In this document: piece after piece, positions 28,704 through 36,506 of the stretch
Layout: the number at the start of each line of letters is the position of its first letter
Position numbering within the stretch: position 1 is the stretch's first letter
Source of the DNA: Gemmatimonadales bacterium
GTDB taxonomy: Bacteria > Gemmatimonadota > Gemmatimonadetes > Gemmatimonadales > GWC2-71-9
Assembly: GCA_036500345.1 (NCBI GenBank)
Contig: DASYCE010000026.1
Coordinates: 124,001-188,000, forward strand
DNA: 64,000 nt
Reading direction: 5' to 3'
The notes under the pieces: model-generated
What the model was told of the DNA's origin: nothing
Seen by the model: only the letters and a program-made list of their open reading frames with translations
Databases searched by the model: none
Made by a program: the position numbers and the translations under genes

Positions 28704-29420
28704 ATGTCGGACGATATGGGACTCCTCAGAATCGATGTAACGGTGGAGAATCAGTTGCGCCCGGGGGAGTCACGCCTGCTGCACGGCGTACTGGTCGACA
28801 CCGGCGCGGAACTCAGCTGGGTCCCGAAAGGGATCCTGGAATCACTCGGCATCGAGCGCGTCAAGCAGATCGCTTTCCGCCAGGCCGATGGCTCGAGGCT
28901 CGAACGCTGGATCGGCTTCGGGATTCTCCGCGCCGCCGGCGCAGTGACGATCGACGAGATCGTCTTCGGCGAGCCGCGGGACCTCGTCCTCCTCGGCGCG
29001 CGGTCACTTGAGGGAATGAACCTCAAGGTCGACCTGGTCGAACGCCGACTCGTCGCCGGCGGCCCCATCATCGTCGCCGCAGCGGCGCCGAGTCCACCTC
29101 ACTCGACCCGCGATTCAACACTTTCGGGTCGCGGTCGAACCCTTTCGGGTCCGAACCCGGCACATTCACTTCGCTATCCGAGAGAAGAGTTCACGTTCCA
29201 GCCCCATTCGATTCGCTATCCCACTCACGCGGGTCCGAGGCGAACTCGCTCAGCGCCGTGTCGCACTCACTCGGCTCCGTGTCGCACTCACTCAAGCCCG
29301 TGTCGGGCTCACTCAGCGTCCGTTGCCACTCATTTGGTCCCGACGCACGCTCACTCGGCTCCGTGGTCGACTCACTTGGCTCTGTGTCGCCCTCACTTTG
29401 TCATGAGTCGCGCTCGTTAG
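28704..29420 (+). CDS. Retropepsin-like aspartyl protease domain with repeat-encoded tail
   Basis: Start at 28704 is fixed by GGAGG four to five bases upstream. Residues about 1-125 resemble a clan AA (retropepsin-like) aspartyl protease: LHGVLVDTGAELSWVPKGIL carries the DTGA active-site motif, and LLGARSLEGMNLKVDLVERRLV matches the usual 'LLG...L......D...R.L' end of single-domain bacterial versions. From about residue 174 the frame enters the 21-bp tandem array, so the tail is a run of heptads such as THSAPCR and stops at 29420 while the array continues. The tail is probably a by-product of the array, not a designed domain. Substrate and partners unknown; no signal peptide. Confidence 0.7.
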   Translation: MSDDMGLLRIDVTVENQLRPGESRLLHGVLVDTGAELSWVPKGILESLGIERVKQIAFRQADGSRLERWIGFGILRAAGAVTIDEIVFGEPRDLVLLGARSLEGMNLKVDLVERRLVAGGPIIVAAAAPSPPHSTRDSTLSGRGRTLSGPNPAHSLRYPREEFTFQPHSIRYPTHAGPRRTRSAPCRTHSAPCRTHSSPCRAHSASVATHLVPTHAHSAPWSTHLALCRPHFVMSRAR

Positions 29421-29703
29421 GTCCTGTTACGGGCTCATTCAGGTCGCTGTCGCACTCACTCGGGCTTGTTTCACCGATATTCAGTCCCCTCGCACGGCCA
29501 TTCAGTCCTGCGCGACGCGAAGCGGTGGCCTTACCGCCTCATTCGGGTCGCTGTCACACCCATTCGGTCCTGCGCCGACAGAAGCGGTGCCGTGACAGAC
29601 TCATTCAACCCGGTGTCAAGTTCACTCAGGCCCAAGTCAGACTCACTCAGGTCTGAGTCACACTCACTCGGGTCCGAGTCACACTCACTCAGGGCCCCGT
29701 CGC
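29222..29703. repeat. 21-bp degenerate tandem array, about 23 units
   Basis: Units of 21 bases with consensus near CACTCACTCGGxxCxGTGTCG start at 29222, 29243, 29264, 29285 and so on in strict register, with one 20-base unit at 29516-29535. More degenerate units occur from about 29090. Units are diverged, most keeping a CTCA(C/T)TC core. In units 29641 and 29662 the core is a dyad (ACTCAG-GT-CTGAGT and ACTCGG-GT-CCGAGT) with a matched base-pair change. The array crosses the stop of the retropepsin-like gene at 29420. The 29421-29880 interval holds only this array and the tmRNA terminator. There are no spacers, so it is not CRISPR. Confidence 0.85.
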
Positions 29704-29843
29704 GCTGACTCACGACGTGGTCGCGTCTCTCCGGTCTCGCGTCCCCGCCGATCGCTCCCATCTCACCCTCGTTCACGGCTGCGCCACCGCCGGCGAGCCG
29801 CTTCCCGACCAATCCGATCGCCGCACCGATCAGTTAAGCACCA

Positions 29844-29869
29844 AGCGCCACCCCGTCAGGAGTGGCGCT
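29844..29869 (-). terminator. Hairpin downstream of tmRNA
   Basis: A perfect 8-bp stem (AGCGCCAC / GTGGCGCT) with a 10-base loop begins 12 bases past the tmRNA 3' end on the minus strand. It is followed by only a short, interrupted T-rich stretch. Position and stem support a transcription terminator; the weak T tract makes intrinsic strength uncertain. Confidence 0.6.
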
Positions 29870-29880
29870 CAGCTGTTCAG

Positions 29881-30241
29881 TGGAGGCGCAGGGAATCGAA
29901 CCCTGGTCCGAATCAGCGTCCGAGACCGCATCTACGTGCGTAGGCTTCGCTTCAAGCTGAGCATCGGACCGGGGCGAAGCCACCCTTTCCGACACCTACC
30001 TCCGTCAGAGCTCAGGTTCTGGAGTGGAGGACTCCAGCGCCCTATCCCGGATTGTCGATCCCGTAACGCCGTCCCGGAAAGGCCTCGTTACAGGAGGAGC
30101 GTGAAGCGAGCGTTAGCTCAGCTTACGCAGCCATCGCCAGATCAGTGTTGGCAATTGTGTTTTTCCGACAGGATTTACCAGGATATCGGACCTGGGCACG
30201 CGACGATGTCTTCTACCAACCCGTCGAAGCCGATCGCCCCC
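29881..30241 (-). ncRNA. ssrA: Transfer-messenger RNA (tmRNA)
   Basis: Rescues stalled ribosomes. The 5' end (from 30241) reads GGGGGCGATCGGCTTCGACG, the typical tmRNA opening. The 3' end has the T-arm GGTTCGATTCC and acceptor CGCCTCCA, pairing with 5' GGGGGCG over seven positions including one G-U. The tag frame is 30152-30123: GCC AAC ACT GAT CTG GCG ATG GCT GCG TAA, giving ANTDLAMAA, with the hydrophobic AA end needed for proteolysis. The terminal CCA is not encoded (CTG follows), so CCA addition is required. A one-piece molecule of 361 bases with pseudoknot-forming sequence after the tag. It is divergent from the S9 peptidase gene. Confidence 0.95.
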
Positions 30242-30324
30242 GTAGAGCCGAAACTACCCGCCCGGCCGGAAAGTTCCTAGTTTTCTCCCGTTCCTCCCCA
30301 CATAACCCGGATTTCGAGCCCACG

Positions 30325-32676
30325 ATGCGTTTTTCCGTCGCTCCGCTGGCGCTGGCCGCCACTATGGCGATTTCGCCCTCTCCGGCGGCCGCACAGTCCC
30401 TCCCGCTGCGGCAGTCACATCTCGACGCCTCTGCCCGCGACGCCAAATTCGACCTCCCCCTCGACTCGACCTCCGACGCCCGCTGGCTCGGCGGCGGTGC
30501 CGGCGCGCCCCGATGGGACGTGGAGGGCCAGTGGGCCTATTTCACCTACGACACCACCGTCCGGGTGACCAGCGCGGTGGCACCCGAAGCGCAGTGGTGG
30601 CGCGTCTCGCGCGACGGGAAGAAGGTCGAACCGGTCGCCCGGGATCTCGCGACGCGGATCCCCGCCAACCCCGCCCGCAGTCGCGACGGATCGCGCGCCA
30701 CCTGGTTCGCGCGCGGAGAATTGCGGTACTGGGAGCGTGGAAAGGGTGATCGAACGCTGCAGGTCCGCAGCGACGCCGTCTCTCCCTCCTGGTCCCCCGA
30801 CGAACGCGAGATCCGCTTCACCTCCAGCGGCGATCTCTATGCCATCGATCCCGCCACCGGCGAGCAGCGTCAGCTCACTCGCGCCTTCACCCGCACCGAT
30901 CCGCCGAAGGATTCGAAGGCCAACGCCGAGCTGAAGCGCGAACAGCTCGACCTCTTCGACTTCGTCCGGCGCCACAAGGAGGAGAAGGACAGCGCCGACG
31001 CCCGCCGCCGCACCGACCCGGCACCGGAGCCGTTCGTGATTCCGCGCCGCAAGGACGAGACGGTTTCCGATCTCTCCCTCTCCCCCGACCTTCACTACTC
31101 GACGTACATCGCTGCACCGAAGGTCGACGAGATTCAGACCCTCTTCGCCGACTATGTCAACGATTCCGGCGTCGTCTACACGCGCACCTCGCGCGCCAAG
31201 GTCGGCGCGCCGATCGCCAACTCGCGCGCCTGGATCGTCCGCAACGACTCGTTCGCGATCGCCGATTCGGTCAAGCCGGTTGTGGTCGACACTGCCGGCT
31301 TCGGCAAGGCGGTCCACGCCAATGCGATCTCATGGAACCGCCAGGGGACGCATCTCGTCGCGGAATTCGCGTCGAACGACTACAAGGATCGCTGGGTCGT
31401 TCTCGTCGATCCTGCCACGGGAAAGCAGCTCCGCACGCTGCATCACGAACACGACGACGACTGGATCCTGGAAACACCCGGCGTCACGTGGATGAACGAC
31501 GGCGAGCATATCGCCCTCACGTCGGAGAGCAGCGGCTGGATTCATCTCTACCTCGTCGGCATCGACGGTTCGCACAAGGCGTTGACCGATGGCGACTGGG
31601 AAGTCCGCGACGCGCAGCTCTCGCGCGACGGGACGACCTGGTGGCTCACCACGTCGATGGCCCACCCCGACGAGACGCATCTCTACACCATGCCCGCCAT
31701 GGGCGGCCCGATGACCCGCATCGACTCGCTCGGTGAGGGAGAGGTCACTGCGACGCGCGCACCGGACGATCGCGGGATGATCCTCCGCTGGGGGAATCCG
31801 CGAGAGCTCACCGATCTCTATCTCGTGTCGTCGATCGGCGCCAAGCCGGTGCGCGTCACGAAGAGCGGCTCCGACGCCTTCTACAGGATCGCATGGCCGG
31901 CGAGCGACTTCGTCTCCTTCGACGACGATCAGGGGAAGCCAGTCTTCGCGCGCGTCTACCGCCCTGCCAAGCAGGCGGCGACCCGTCCAGCAGTTCTCGA
32001 AATTCACGGCGCCGGTTACGCCCAGGCGGTGCACAAGACGTTCGCCGGCTCCAGCGCACACGGCGGCGCGCTCTACGCCAAGTATCTCACCGACCTCGGC
32101 ATCACCTACATGGTGATCGACTACCGCGGCAGTTCAGGGTACGGCCGAGACTCGCGCGTCTCGATCTACCGCGACATGGGAGATCACGATGTCGGCTCGG
32201 CGCTGGCCGCTATCCCCTTCCTTCGCGACAAGTACCATGTCAACCCCGGGCATGTGGGCCTCTTCGGCTGTTCGTACGGCGGCTTCTACACGCTGATGGC
32301 GCTCTTCCGTCACCCGGGAGTCTTCAAGGGCGGCGTGGCGCAGTGCGCCGTCACCGACTGGGCGCACTACAACCACTGGTATACCGCGCGCATCCTCAAC
32401 GGCTCGCCGGCAGAGGACACCGCCGCGTATCGCACGTCGTCGCCGATTCATTACGCCGCTGGCCTCAAGGATTCGCTGATCCTGATGCACGGCCTTGTCG
32501 ACAACAATGTCGAGTATCAGGACGCAGTGCGTCTGGTGCAGCGGCTGATGGAACTCGGCAAGAGCTTCAACTTCGTGACGTACCCGATCGAGGCGCACGG
32601 GTGGGTGAACGGGATGTCCAAGAAGGATTCGCAGCGGCGGATGACGGCGCTCTGGCGGGAGATCCTGCTCAAGTAA
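30325..32676 (+). CDS. Exported DPP-IV-like S9B prolyl peptidase
   Basis: 783 residues. A signal peptide (MRFSVAPLALAATMAISPSPAAAQS) is followed by a WD/beta-propeller region and a C-terminal alpha/beta hydrolase. Active-site blocks: GLFGCSYGGFYTLMALF (nucleophile Ser in GCSYGG), HGLVDNNVEYQDA (Asp) and PIEAHGW (His). ITYMVIDYRGSSGYGRD is the typical S9 strand before it. The family removes X-Pro dipeptides or cleaves after Pro in the periplasm or outside. The start ATG at 30325 is chosen because the open frame upstream runs across the tmRNA 5' end. It converges on dusB with a short repeat between. Confidence 0.9.
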   Translation: MRFSVAPLALAATMAISPSPAAAQSLPLRQSHLDASARDAKFDLPLDSTSDARWLGGGAGAPRWDVEGQWAYFTYDTTVRVTSAVAPEAQWWRVSRDGKKVEPVARDLATRIPANPARSRDGSRATWFARGELRYWERGKGDRTLQVRSDAVSPSWSPDEREIRFTSSGDLYAIDPATGEQRQLTRAFTRTDPPKDSKANAELKREQLDLFDFVRRHKEEKDSADARRRTDPAPEPFVIPRRKDETVSDLSLSPDLHYSTYIAAPKVDEIQTLFADYVNDSGVVYTRTSRAKVGAPIANSRAWIVRNDSFAIADSVKPVVVDTAGFGKAVHANAISWNRQGTHLVAEFASNDYKDRWVVLVDPATGKQLRTLHHEHDDDWILETPGVTWMNDGEHIALTSESSGWIHLYLVGIDGSHKALTDGDWEVRDAQLSRDGTTWWLTTSMAHPDETHLYTMPAMGGPMTRIDSLGEGEVTATRAPDDRGMILRWGNPRELTDLYLVSSIGAKPVRVTKSGSDAFYRIAWPASDFVSFDDDQGKPVFARVYRPAKQAATRPAVLEIHGAGYAQAVHKTFAGSSAHGGALYAKYLTDLGITYMVIDYRGSSGYGRDSRVSIYRDMGDHDVGSALAAIPFLRDKYHVNPGHVGLFGCSYGGFYTLMALFRHPGVFKGGVAQCAVTDWAHYNHWYTARILNGSPAEDTAAYRTSSPIHYAAGLKDSLILMHGLVDNNVEYQDAVRLVQRLMELGKSFNFVTYPIEAHGWVNGMSKKDSQRRMTALWREILLK

Positions 32677-32677
32677 C

Positions 32678-32726
32678 CTCGTCCCGAGCGGAGCGGCCGA
32701 AGGTCGCGCAGTCGAGGGACCGGCTG
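32678..32726. repeat. Intergenic REP-like element
   Basis: Between the convergent S9 and dusB genes, CTCGTCCCGAGCGGAGCGGC ... CAGTCGAGGGACC resembles a class of short palindromic elements (GTCCYGAGCG...GTCGARGGAC) seen repeatedly in environmental bacterial genomes. Ends pair as GTCCC/GGGAC with further imperfect pairing. It may also stop transcription from both sides. A related element lies at 34877-34928. Confidence 0.4.
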
Positions 32727-32728
32727 GC

Positions 32729-33718
32729 CTACAAGGCGGTCGCCAGCGCTTCGTGCTCCAGATACTCGCTGAAAATCCGCTCTGCCTCGGCCATCGTCTC
32801 GACCTGAAAGAGGTGTTGGCGGAGGGCGCTCGACCCGTGCAGTCCGCGCGTGTACCATCCGAAGTGCTTCCGGAATTCGACCACTGTCTTCCGCGAATCG
32901 CCCTGCAGTTCGATCGCCAGCCGCGCGTGCTGGAGCGCAACGTCGAACTTCTCCTGGGCTCCCGGCTCCGGCGGCACGTCGTGTCCATCGAGCAGCGCGC
33001 GGGCATCGCGGAAGAGCCACGGATTTCCGAACGAACCGCGCCCGATCATGATCCCCGCGCACCCGGTGTGGCGCCACATCCGGTAGACATCCTCGGGCGA
33101 CGTGATGTCGCCGTTGCCGATCACCGGCACATCGAGCGCCTCGACGACGCGTGCGATGTCGTCCCATCGCGCCTCTCCCGAAAACATCTGGGTGCGGGTC
33201 CGGGCGTGGAGCGTGAACGCCTTGGCGCCAGCGTCCTGCATCCGGAGCGCGATACCAACCGGATCGCGCGTCTCGTCCGACCAGCCACTGCGGGTCTTGA
33301 CCGTCACTGGGAGATCGGTCGCGCCGACGCAGGCTCGGATGATTTCATCCACCAGGTCGAGGTCGCGGAGGCACCCTGAGCCGCCGTTGCGCTGCACGAC
33401 TTTCTTGACCGGACAGCCGAAATTGATATCGATGAAATCAGGACGGTAATGCTCGGTGACGAGCGCCGCCGCGTCCGCCATCGCATCGGCGTGGGCGCCG
33501 TAGATCTGGATCCCGATCGGCCGTTCGACCTCGTCGAATTCGCACCCTTCCAGCGTTTTCGAGATCCGCCGCCGGATCGCCTCGGAGTTGAGGAACTCCG
33601 TCAACACCACGTCGGCGCCCAGCCCCCGCGAGATGCGGCGGAACGGCGCCTCGGAGACCCCCGCCATCGGCGCGAGAAAGAGGGGAATCTGGGCGTTGGT
33701 GCGGTACGGAAACTTCAT
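32729..33718 (-). CDS. dusB: tRNA-dihydrouridine synthase, DusB-type
   Basis: FMN-dependent reduction of uridines in the tRNA D-loop. 329 residues. FLAPMAGVSEAPFRRI opens the TIM barrel; FIDINFGCPVKKVVQRNGGSGCL holds the catalytic Cys, followed by PVTVKTRSGW, FTLHARTRTQMFSG, PVIGNGDITSPEDV and GIMIGRGSFGNPWLF (FMN phosphate site). The C-terminal helical domain has EFRKHFGWYTRG. Subtype DusB is inferred from overall pattern, so the exact target position is not certain. Confidence 0.93.
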   Translation of the reverse strand: MKFPYRTNAQIPLFLAPMAGVSEAPFRRISRGLGADVVLTEFLNSEAIRRRISKTLEGCEFDEVERPIGIQIYGAHADAMADAAALVTEHYRPDFIDINFGCPVKKVVQRNGGSGCLRDLDLVDEIIRACVGATDLPVTVKTRSGWSDETRDPVGIALRMQDAGAKAFTLHARTRTQMFSGEARWDDIARVVEALDVPVIGNGDITSPEDVYRMWRHTGCAGIMIGRGSFGNPWLFRDARALLDGHDVPPEPGAQEKFDVALQHARLAIELQGDSRKTVVEFRKHFGWYTRGLHGSSALRQHLFQVETMAEAERIFSEYLEHEALATAL

Positions 33719-33769
33719 CGGGAGAAATCTAAGGAAGCGCCCCCGGGAGAGCCAAATGGCTGGGCTGGA

Positions 33770-33797
33770 TTGACGGCGTCACGATCGGATCTAACGC
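33770..33797 (+). promoter_or_regulatory. Promoter upstream of the PTS IIA gene
   Basis: TTGACG (33770-33775) and TAACGC (33792-33797) are 16 bases apart on the plus strand, with the predicted start point about 35 bases before the ATG at 33838. The -35 is close to consensus, the -10 weak. Confidence 0.4.
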
Positions 33798-33837
33798 GTT
33801 GTACCGATTCACCTTCGGCATTACGTTCACCCCCGCG

Positions 33838-34296
33838 ATGCAACTCCGCGACTTCTTCTCACGCGACGCGGTCTCTCTCGAGCTCTCCGCCACCGCCAAG
33901 CCGGCGGCGATCGAGGAGATGATCGGCCTCCTCGGGGTCGATCCCGAGATCGCAACGACGTTGCGGAAGTTGCTCGATCGGCGCGAAGAACTCGGCTCGA
34001 CCGGAGTCGGGCGCGGGATTGCAATTCCGCACTGCCGCGCCTCGGTGATTCCGCAGCTCCGGCTGGCGTACGGGAGAGTTTCTGCGGAGGGGGGAATTTC
34101 CTACGATGCCATCGACAAGCAGCCGGTCCACCATCTCTTCCTGATCGTGGCGCCGCCGGTCGAGGTCTCCAACCTCTACCTCCCGGTCCTGGGCCGCCTC
34201 GCCCAGTTCGCCAAGGGCGACGACATCCCCGACCGCCTCGCGGCACTTACTTCACCAGATCAGTTCTTCGCGCTCCTCGACGAGCGGGCCGCGTAG
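33838..34296 (+). CDS. PTS EIIA domain protein, PtsN (nitrogen/fructose) type
   Basis: A single phosphotransferase EIIA domain of 152 residues. The phospho-accepting His is in GVGRGIAIPHCRAS; surrounding blocks LLDRREELGSTG, LFLIVAPP and YLPVLGRLAQF fit the EIIA-fructose/Ntr family. No EIIB, EIIC, HPr or EI gene is nearby, so a regulatory role like PtsN is likelier than sugar uptake. The start is the ATG at 33838 (MQLRDFF); a TTG at 33799 would add 13 atypical residues. It converges on a lipoprotein gene; the 67 bases between contain a GGAGG/CCTCC hairpin without a T tract. Confidence 0.85.
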   Translation: MQLRDFFSRDAVSLELSATAKPAAIEEMIGLLGVDPEIATTLRKLLDRREELGSTGVGRGIAIPHCRASVIPQLRLAYGRVSAEGGISYDAIDKQPVHHLFLIVAPPVEVSNLYLPVLGRLAQFAKGDDIPDRLAALTSPDQFFALLDERAA

Positions 34297-34363
34297 CGCG
34301 CGGAGGGTGAGCACAGCGCACCTCCTGAGCAACGTGAACGAAAGGATCGGCTTGTCATTCGCG

Positions 34364-34798
34364 TCACTGCGCAGCGACCGGCGCGCTGATCATCTGGTTC
34401 TGGCCAAACGGCCCATCGAGAAACGACCATTCACCCACAAATCGAATCTGCTCACTCGAAGCGACGAGCTGTCTCGTCAGCTGAACCGTGGCCGACTTCG
34501 TCGGATCCAGTGCCTGCGCGATTGATGCGCATGGAACGGGGAGTGTGACGGTCTCCCACTCCCCGGCGCGGAACGCCTCAATCATCCCCGGGCAGATTGG
34601 ATTGTACGCGATTGCCGCAGAGTCTCCGTTGGTCAACCGGATGGAGACCGTGTAACCCCCGGAGTCCGGCGTCGTGGAGAGGATCGTTGCCGTGACGCCC
34701 GGGGTGACGGGCATCGTCGCCGATTGAGAGTCGCAGGCGGTTGAGAGAACTGCCGCGACCAGCACGACCGCTGACACCTTGGAGACTAGCCGGGACAT
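34364..34798 (-). CDS. Small lipoprotein of unknown function
   Basis: 144 residues. The signal peptide ends in the lipobox STAC at residue 20 (VLVAAVLSTACDS), so it should be lipid-anchored. The mature part has beta-strand-like alternation (YTVSIRLTNGDSAAIAYNP) and two further Cys residues (ICPG and PVPCAS) that could form a disulfide. No known family recognised. The ATG at 34798 fits the signal peptide; an upstream in-frame ATG would put 18 polar residues in front. Isolated gene, convergent with the EIIA gene. Confidence 0.65.
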   Translation of the reverse strand: MSRLVSKVSAVVLVAAVLSTACDSQSATMPVTPGVTATILSTTPDSGGYTVSIRLTNGDSAAIAYNPICPGMIEAFRAGEWETVTLPVPCASIAQALDPTKSATVQLTRQLVASSEQIRFVGEWSFLDGPFGQNQMISAPVAAQ

Positions 34799-34876
34799 CG
34801 CGTTCTCCTGATCGGGACAGCGGAGTGTAGCACGCCGGTACAGCGGTCGCAAATCCTGAGAGCGCGAAGCAACCCG

Positions 34877-34928
34877 ATCCCTCAGTCGCTGCCCCTCGAC
34901 AGGCTCGGGGCAGGCGCTCCTTCGGGAT
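34877..34928. repeat. Intergenic REP-like palindromic element
   Basis: Nested inverted repeats: outer ATCCC (34877-34881) with GGGAT (34924-34928), inner TGCCCC (34890-34895) with GGGGCA (34907-34912) around TCGACAGGCTC. This 'CCCTCGACAGGCTCGGGGCAGGC' style sequence resembles a short intergenic repeat common in environmental genomes. It adjoins the guaA terminator hairpin. Confidence 0.45.
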
Positions 34929-34952
34929 GACTGGCGCCGTCGGCGCCAGTCA
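34928..34952 (-). terminator. Hairpin at the end of guaA
   Basis: A perfect 11-bp stem (TGACTGGCGCC / GGCGCCAGTCA) with a 3-base loop starts at the guaA stop codon itself. No T tract follows; instead the REP-like element comes next. Likely marks the end of the hisS-proS-lysA-guaA transcript. Confidence 0.55.
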
Positions 34953-36506
34953 CTCCCACTCGATCGTCGCCGGCGGCTTGCTGCTCACGTCGTAGACCAC
35001 ACGATTGACGCCAGCGACCTCGTTCGAGATCCGGTTCGAGATCGTCGCCAGCACATCGGGCGGGAACGGGAACCAGTCTGCCGTCATTCCGTCGCGCGAT
35101 GTCACCGCGCGGAGCCCAATCACCTGGTCGTAACTCCGTCCATCACCCATGACGCCGACCGAGCGAATCGGCAGCAGCACCGCAAACGCCTGCCATATCT
35201 GATCGTAGAGTCCCGCTGCGCGAATCTCTTCGAGGTAGATCGCATCGGCCTTGCGCAGGATCTCGAGACTCGGCCGCGTGACCGCGCCAAGTATCCTGAT
35301 CGCGAGTCCAGGACCGGGGAACGGATGCCTGCCGACGACATCCTCCGGCAACCCGAGTTCGCGCCCGACCTGGCGCACCTCGTCCTTGAAGAGCTCACGC
35401 AGCGGCTCGATCAACTTGAACGGCAGCCGTTCGGGCAACCCGCCAACGTTGTGATGCGTCTTGATCGTGACCGACGGGCCACCCGTGGGCGAGGTCGATT
35501 CGATCACGTCCGGGTAGAGCGTTCCCTGCACCAGGAATCCGACATCGCCGCCGACCGCGCGCGCTTCGCGCTCGAAGACGTCGATGAAGCGATGCCCGAT
35601 CTTCTTGCGCTTTGTTTCCGGATCGGTGACGCCGTCGAGGTCGCCGAGAAAATCTGCCGAGGCATCGACCGTGCGGAGATCGACGCCGAGCGTCCGGCGG
35701 AAGGTGCTCTCGACCTGCTCGCGTTCGCCGAGCCTGAGGAGGCCGTGATCGACGAAGATGCAGGTGAGTTGATTGCCGATGGCGCGATGCACCAGTGCCG
35801 CCGCAACCGACGAATCGACGCCGCCCGAGAGTCCGCAGATCACGCGGCGATCACCGACCAGCTCCCGGATCTTCTTCACTTCGCCGTCGACGAAATGCTC
35901 GGGCGTCCAGTCGGGCTTGCAGCCGCAGATATCGAAGAGGAAGTTGGCCAGGATCTCGCCGCCGCGCGGCGTGTGCGCCACCTCAGGGTGGAACTGCACC
36001 GCGTGCAGCGGAAGATCGTCATGCTGAATTGCCGCGATCGGCGAATTCTCGCTCGACGCCGTCACATGCCACCCGGGAGGCGCCTCGTCGACGTGGTCGC
36101 CGTGGCTCATCCAGACCTGTGTGGTGGCGCCGGATGCGAATCCCTTGAAGAGATCGCCGCCTTCGACCTTCACATCGGCACGACCGTACTCACGCCGCGC
36201 AGCCGGGACCACTCGACCACCGGCAAGCTGCGCCAGCACCTGCATCCCGTAGCAGAGGCCGAGGACCGGAACACCGAGCGCAAGCAACTCCGGCTGCGCG
36301 GTGGGGACACCGGCGTCGTACACCGAATTCGGGCCGCCCGACAGGATCACCCCTTTCGGTCGCCACCCTCGGATCCATGCCACGTCGCGCGACGGCGGCT
36401 GGATTTCGCAATAGACACGCTGCTCGCGGATTCGCCGCGCGATCAGCTGCGTAAACTGCGATCCGAAGTCGACGATCAGGATTCCATCGGGATGGGGGGC
36501 GCTCAC
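34950..36506 (-). CDS. guaA: GMP synthase (glutamine-hydrolysing)
   Basis: Converts XMP to GMP. 518 residues. N-terminal class I glutaminase: [36 protein letters not shown] (nucleophile Cys) and [10 protein letters not shown] (His, Glu). The central ATP-pyrophosphatase has the P-loop [16 protein letters not shown], and the C-terminal dimerisation domain has [21 protein letters not shown] and [18 protein letters not shown] start at 36506 overlapping the lysA stop (GTGA). Complements the IMP-producing operon elsewhere in the window. Confidence 0.96.
   Translation of the reverse strand: MSAPHPDGILIVDFGSQFTQLIARRIREQRVYCEIQPPSRDVAWIRGWRPKGVILSGGPNSVYDAGVPTAQPELLALGVPVLGLCYGMQVLAQLAGGRVVPAARREYGRADVKVEGGDLFKGFASGATTQVWMSHGDHVDEAPPGWHVTASSENSPIAAIQHDDLPLHAVQFHPEVAHTPRGGEILANFLFDICGCKPDWTPEHFVDGEVKKIRELVGDRRVICGLSGGVDSSVAAALVHRAIGNQLTCIFVDHGLLRLGEREQVESTFRRTLGVDLRTVDASADFLGDLDGVTDPETKRKKIGHRFIDVFEREARAVGGDVGFLVQGTLYPDVIESTSPTGGPSVTIKTHHNVGGLPERLPFKLIEPLRELFKDEVRQVGRELGLPEDVVGRHPFPGPGLAIRILGAVTRPSLEILRKADAIYLEEIRAAGLYDQIWQAFAVLLPIRSVGVMGDGRSYDQVIGLRAVTSRDGMTADWFPFPPDVLATISNRISNEVAGVNRVVYDVSSKPPATIEWE

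Noticed and set aside
29258-29656. A second protein with SHSLGSV-type heptads in another frame of the array
   Set aside because: Any open frame of a 21-bp array gives heptads. It has no ribosome binding site and no non-repeat domain.
29222-29703. CRISPR array
   Set aside because: Units are contiguous, degenerate and 21 bases long, with no spacers between conserved repeats and no cas genes nearby.
28704-30241. Genomic island inserted at the tmRNA gene
   Set aside because: tmRNA is a common integration site, but I see no integrase, no duplicated tmRNA 3' end and no mobile genes.
30145-30324. Longer N-terminus for the S9 peptidase
   Set aside because: It would begin inside the tmRNA 5' half and place 60 residues before a clean signal peptide.
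34301-34326. GGAGG/CCTCC hairpin between the EIIA and lipoprotein genes as a terminator
   Set aside because: The stem is short and bulged and has no T tract on either strand, so I cannot support it.
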